Shown piece by piece: positions 4,204 through 5,021 of a stretch of 5,021 nucleotides of DNA. The notes beneath the pieces were generated by a model. That model was not told the DNA's origin, did no database searches, and worked only from the letters and a program-made list of their open reading frames with translations. The stretch is from contig JAUWZB010000071.1 in NCBI GenBank assembly GCA_030615555.1, positions 1-5,021 of the forward strand, read 5' to 3'. The position numbers and the translations under genes were made by a program. This DNA is from Dehalococcoidales bacterium. Its GTDB lineage: Bacteria; Chloroflexota; Dehalococcoidia; E44-bin15. Positions within the stretch are counted from its first letter, which is position 1; each line of letters begins with the position of its first letter.

Positions 4204-5021
4204 ATGGACTTTCGATTTACTGAAGAGCAGGAGAAGCTAAGACAGGAGGTTCGAGAGTTCCTTGAGGAGGAGCTGAAGAAGGGCAGCTTCGAGGTGCATT
4301 GCGATGCCTGGATGGGTGGGTATTCTCCTGAGTTCTCCCGCAAGCTGGGGGAGAGAGGTTGGATTGGATTGTGTTGGCCCAAGGAATCCTACGGTCAAGG
4401 AAAAAGCTATATCGACCGTATGGTGCTCACTGAGGAACTTCTTCGTTATGGAGCCCCGGCGGCCGCTCACTGGTTTGCCGACCGCCAGATGGGGCCTTCG
4501 ATCATTCGGCACGGCAGCGACGAGCAGAAGGAGTACTTCCTGCCCCGCATCGCCAGGGGTGAGCTTGTCTTTGGCATAGGCATGAGCGAACCGGAGGCCG
4601 GCTGTGATCTGGCATCCCTGCAAACCCGGGCTGTGGAAGATGGCGACTCGTACATCCTTGATGGACAGAAGGTATGGACAAGCGGGGCGCACCACATTGA
4701 CTACCTTTACCTCGTGGCCCGCACCGACCCCGATGCGCCCAAGCACCGGGGGATCAGCGAGTTTATTGTGGACATGCACCTGCCGGGGATCGACGTTCGC
4801 CCCCTAATCGATATGACCGGGGGCCACCACTATAATGAGGTTTTTCTTGACAGCGTGCGGATCCCCAGGTCAAGTTTGGTAGGTGAGAAGAACCGCGGCT
4901 GGTATCAGATCGCAGAGCAGCTTGATTATGAACGAAGCGGCGTAGAGCGGTTGATGACGAATTATCCCCTCTACCGTGACCTCATCGCGTACGTCAAGCA
5001 AACGAAGCACCAAGGCAAACC
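4204..5021 (+). CDS. Acyl-CoA dehydrogenase (FadE/CaiA-type), N-terminal part
   Basis: An FAD enzyme introducing a trans-2 double bond into an acyl-CoA and passing electrons to ETF. The first 272 codons are present, of about 380-400 expected; the frame is open at the right edge. The N-terminal helical domain begins MDFRFTEEQEKLRQEV and includes GWIGLCWPKESYGQG (52-66) and HGSDEQKEYFLPRIARGE (103-120). The FAD/substrate segment is GIGMSEPEAGCDLASL (124-139), followed by LDGQKVWTSGAH (152-163). The beta domain ends in YNEVFLDSVRIPRSSLVGEKNRGW (211-234 region), and the C-terminal helical domain starts QIAEQLDYERSG. Glu243 in DYERSG aligns by motif with the catalytic Glu of isovaleryl-CoA and long-chain acyl-CoA dehydrogenases, so the substrate may be branched or bulky. 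GGAGG at 4190-4194 lies 9 nt before ATG 4204. It follows the biotin carrier by 36 bases and is probably in the same operon. Substrate cannot be fixed from the sequence. Confidence 0.94.
   Translation, partial: MDFRFTEEQEKLRQEVREFLEEELKKGSFEVHCDAWMGGYSPEFSRKLGERGWIGLCWPKESYGQGKSYIDRMVLTEELLRYGAPAAAHWFADRQMGPSIIRHGSDEQKEYFLPRIARGELVFGIGMSEPEAGCDLASLQTRAVEDGDSYILDGQKVWTSGAHHIDYLYLVARTDPDAPKHRGISEFIVDMHLPGIDVRPLIDMTGGHHYNEVFLDSVRIPRSSLVGEKNRGWYQIAEQLDYERSGVERLMTNYPLYRDLIAYVKQTKHQGK

Noticed and set aside
4237..4779. Minus-strand 180-codon frame opposite the acyl-CoA dehydrogenase
   Set aside because: Antisense shadow; the plus-strand frame carries all acyl-CoA dehydrogenase motifs without interruption.

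Overview
This is a gene-dense bacterial window with six protein genes in two divergent groups around a 423-base non-coding gap (1970-2392). Leftward, in transcription order, lie a corrinoid adenosyltransferase (cobO, 1969-1433), a bifunctional fructose-1,6-bisphosphate aldolase/phosphatase of the archaeal/deep-bacterial type (1416-325) and the first 109 codons of an XTP/dITP house-cleaning pyrophosphatase (rdgB/HAM1, 328-1, running off the left edge). Rightward lie an acyl-CoA carboxylase carboxyltransferase (beta) subunit (2393-3928), a 75-residue free-standing biotin carrier protein (3940-4167) and the first 272 codons of an acyl-CoA dehydrogenase (4204-5021, running off the right edge).

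Organism: strong Shine-Dalgarno sites (AAAGGAGG, AGGAGG), a perfect extended -10 promoter and tightly packed operons point to a bacterium. The single-domain archaeal-type FBP aldolase/phosphatase, acyl-CoA catabolism and corrinoid handling together fit a deep-branching or anaerobic lineage. Chloroflexota (Dehalococcoidia-like) would be my first guess, but this is a low-confidence inference, since no marker gene is present. I see no mobile element, CRISPR array, tRNA or rRNA.

How the genes may work together: the rightward genes look like part of an acyl-CoA degradation module (dehydrogenation, then biotin-dependent carboxylation or decarboxylation). No biotin carboxylase subunit is in the window. 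The leftward genes make adenosylcobalamin, the cofactor of methylmalonyl-CoA mutase, and carry out the committed step of gluconeogenesis. One reading is a route from fatty, branched or propionyl-type acyl-CoA through methylmalonyl-CoA to sugar phosphate. That link is inference, because no mutase is visible here.

The central gap holds an extended -10 promoter for the rightward genes, a 15-bp TTCGAA-type palindrome, a 7-bp-arm inverted repeat and degenerate 42-bp tandem repeats in what would be the cobO leader. No entirely new system is evident. The points most worth a second look are the atypical carboxyltransferase with its minimal biotin carrier and the structured central gap.
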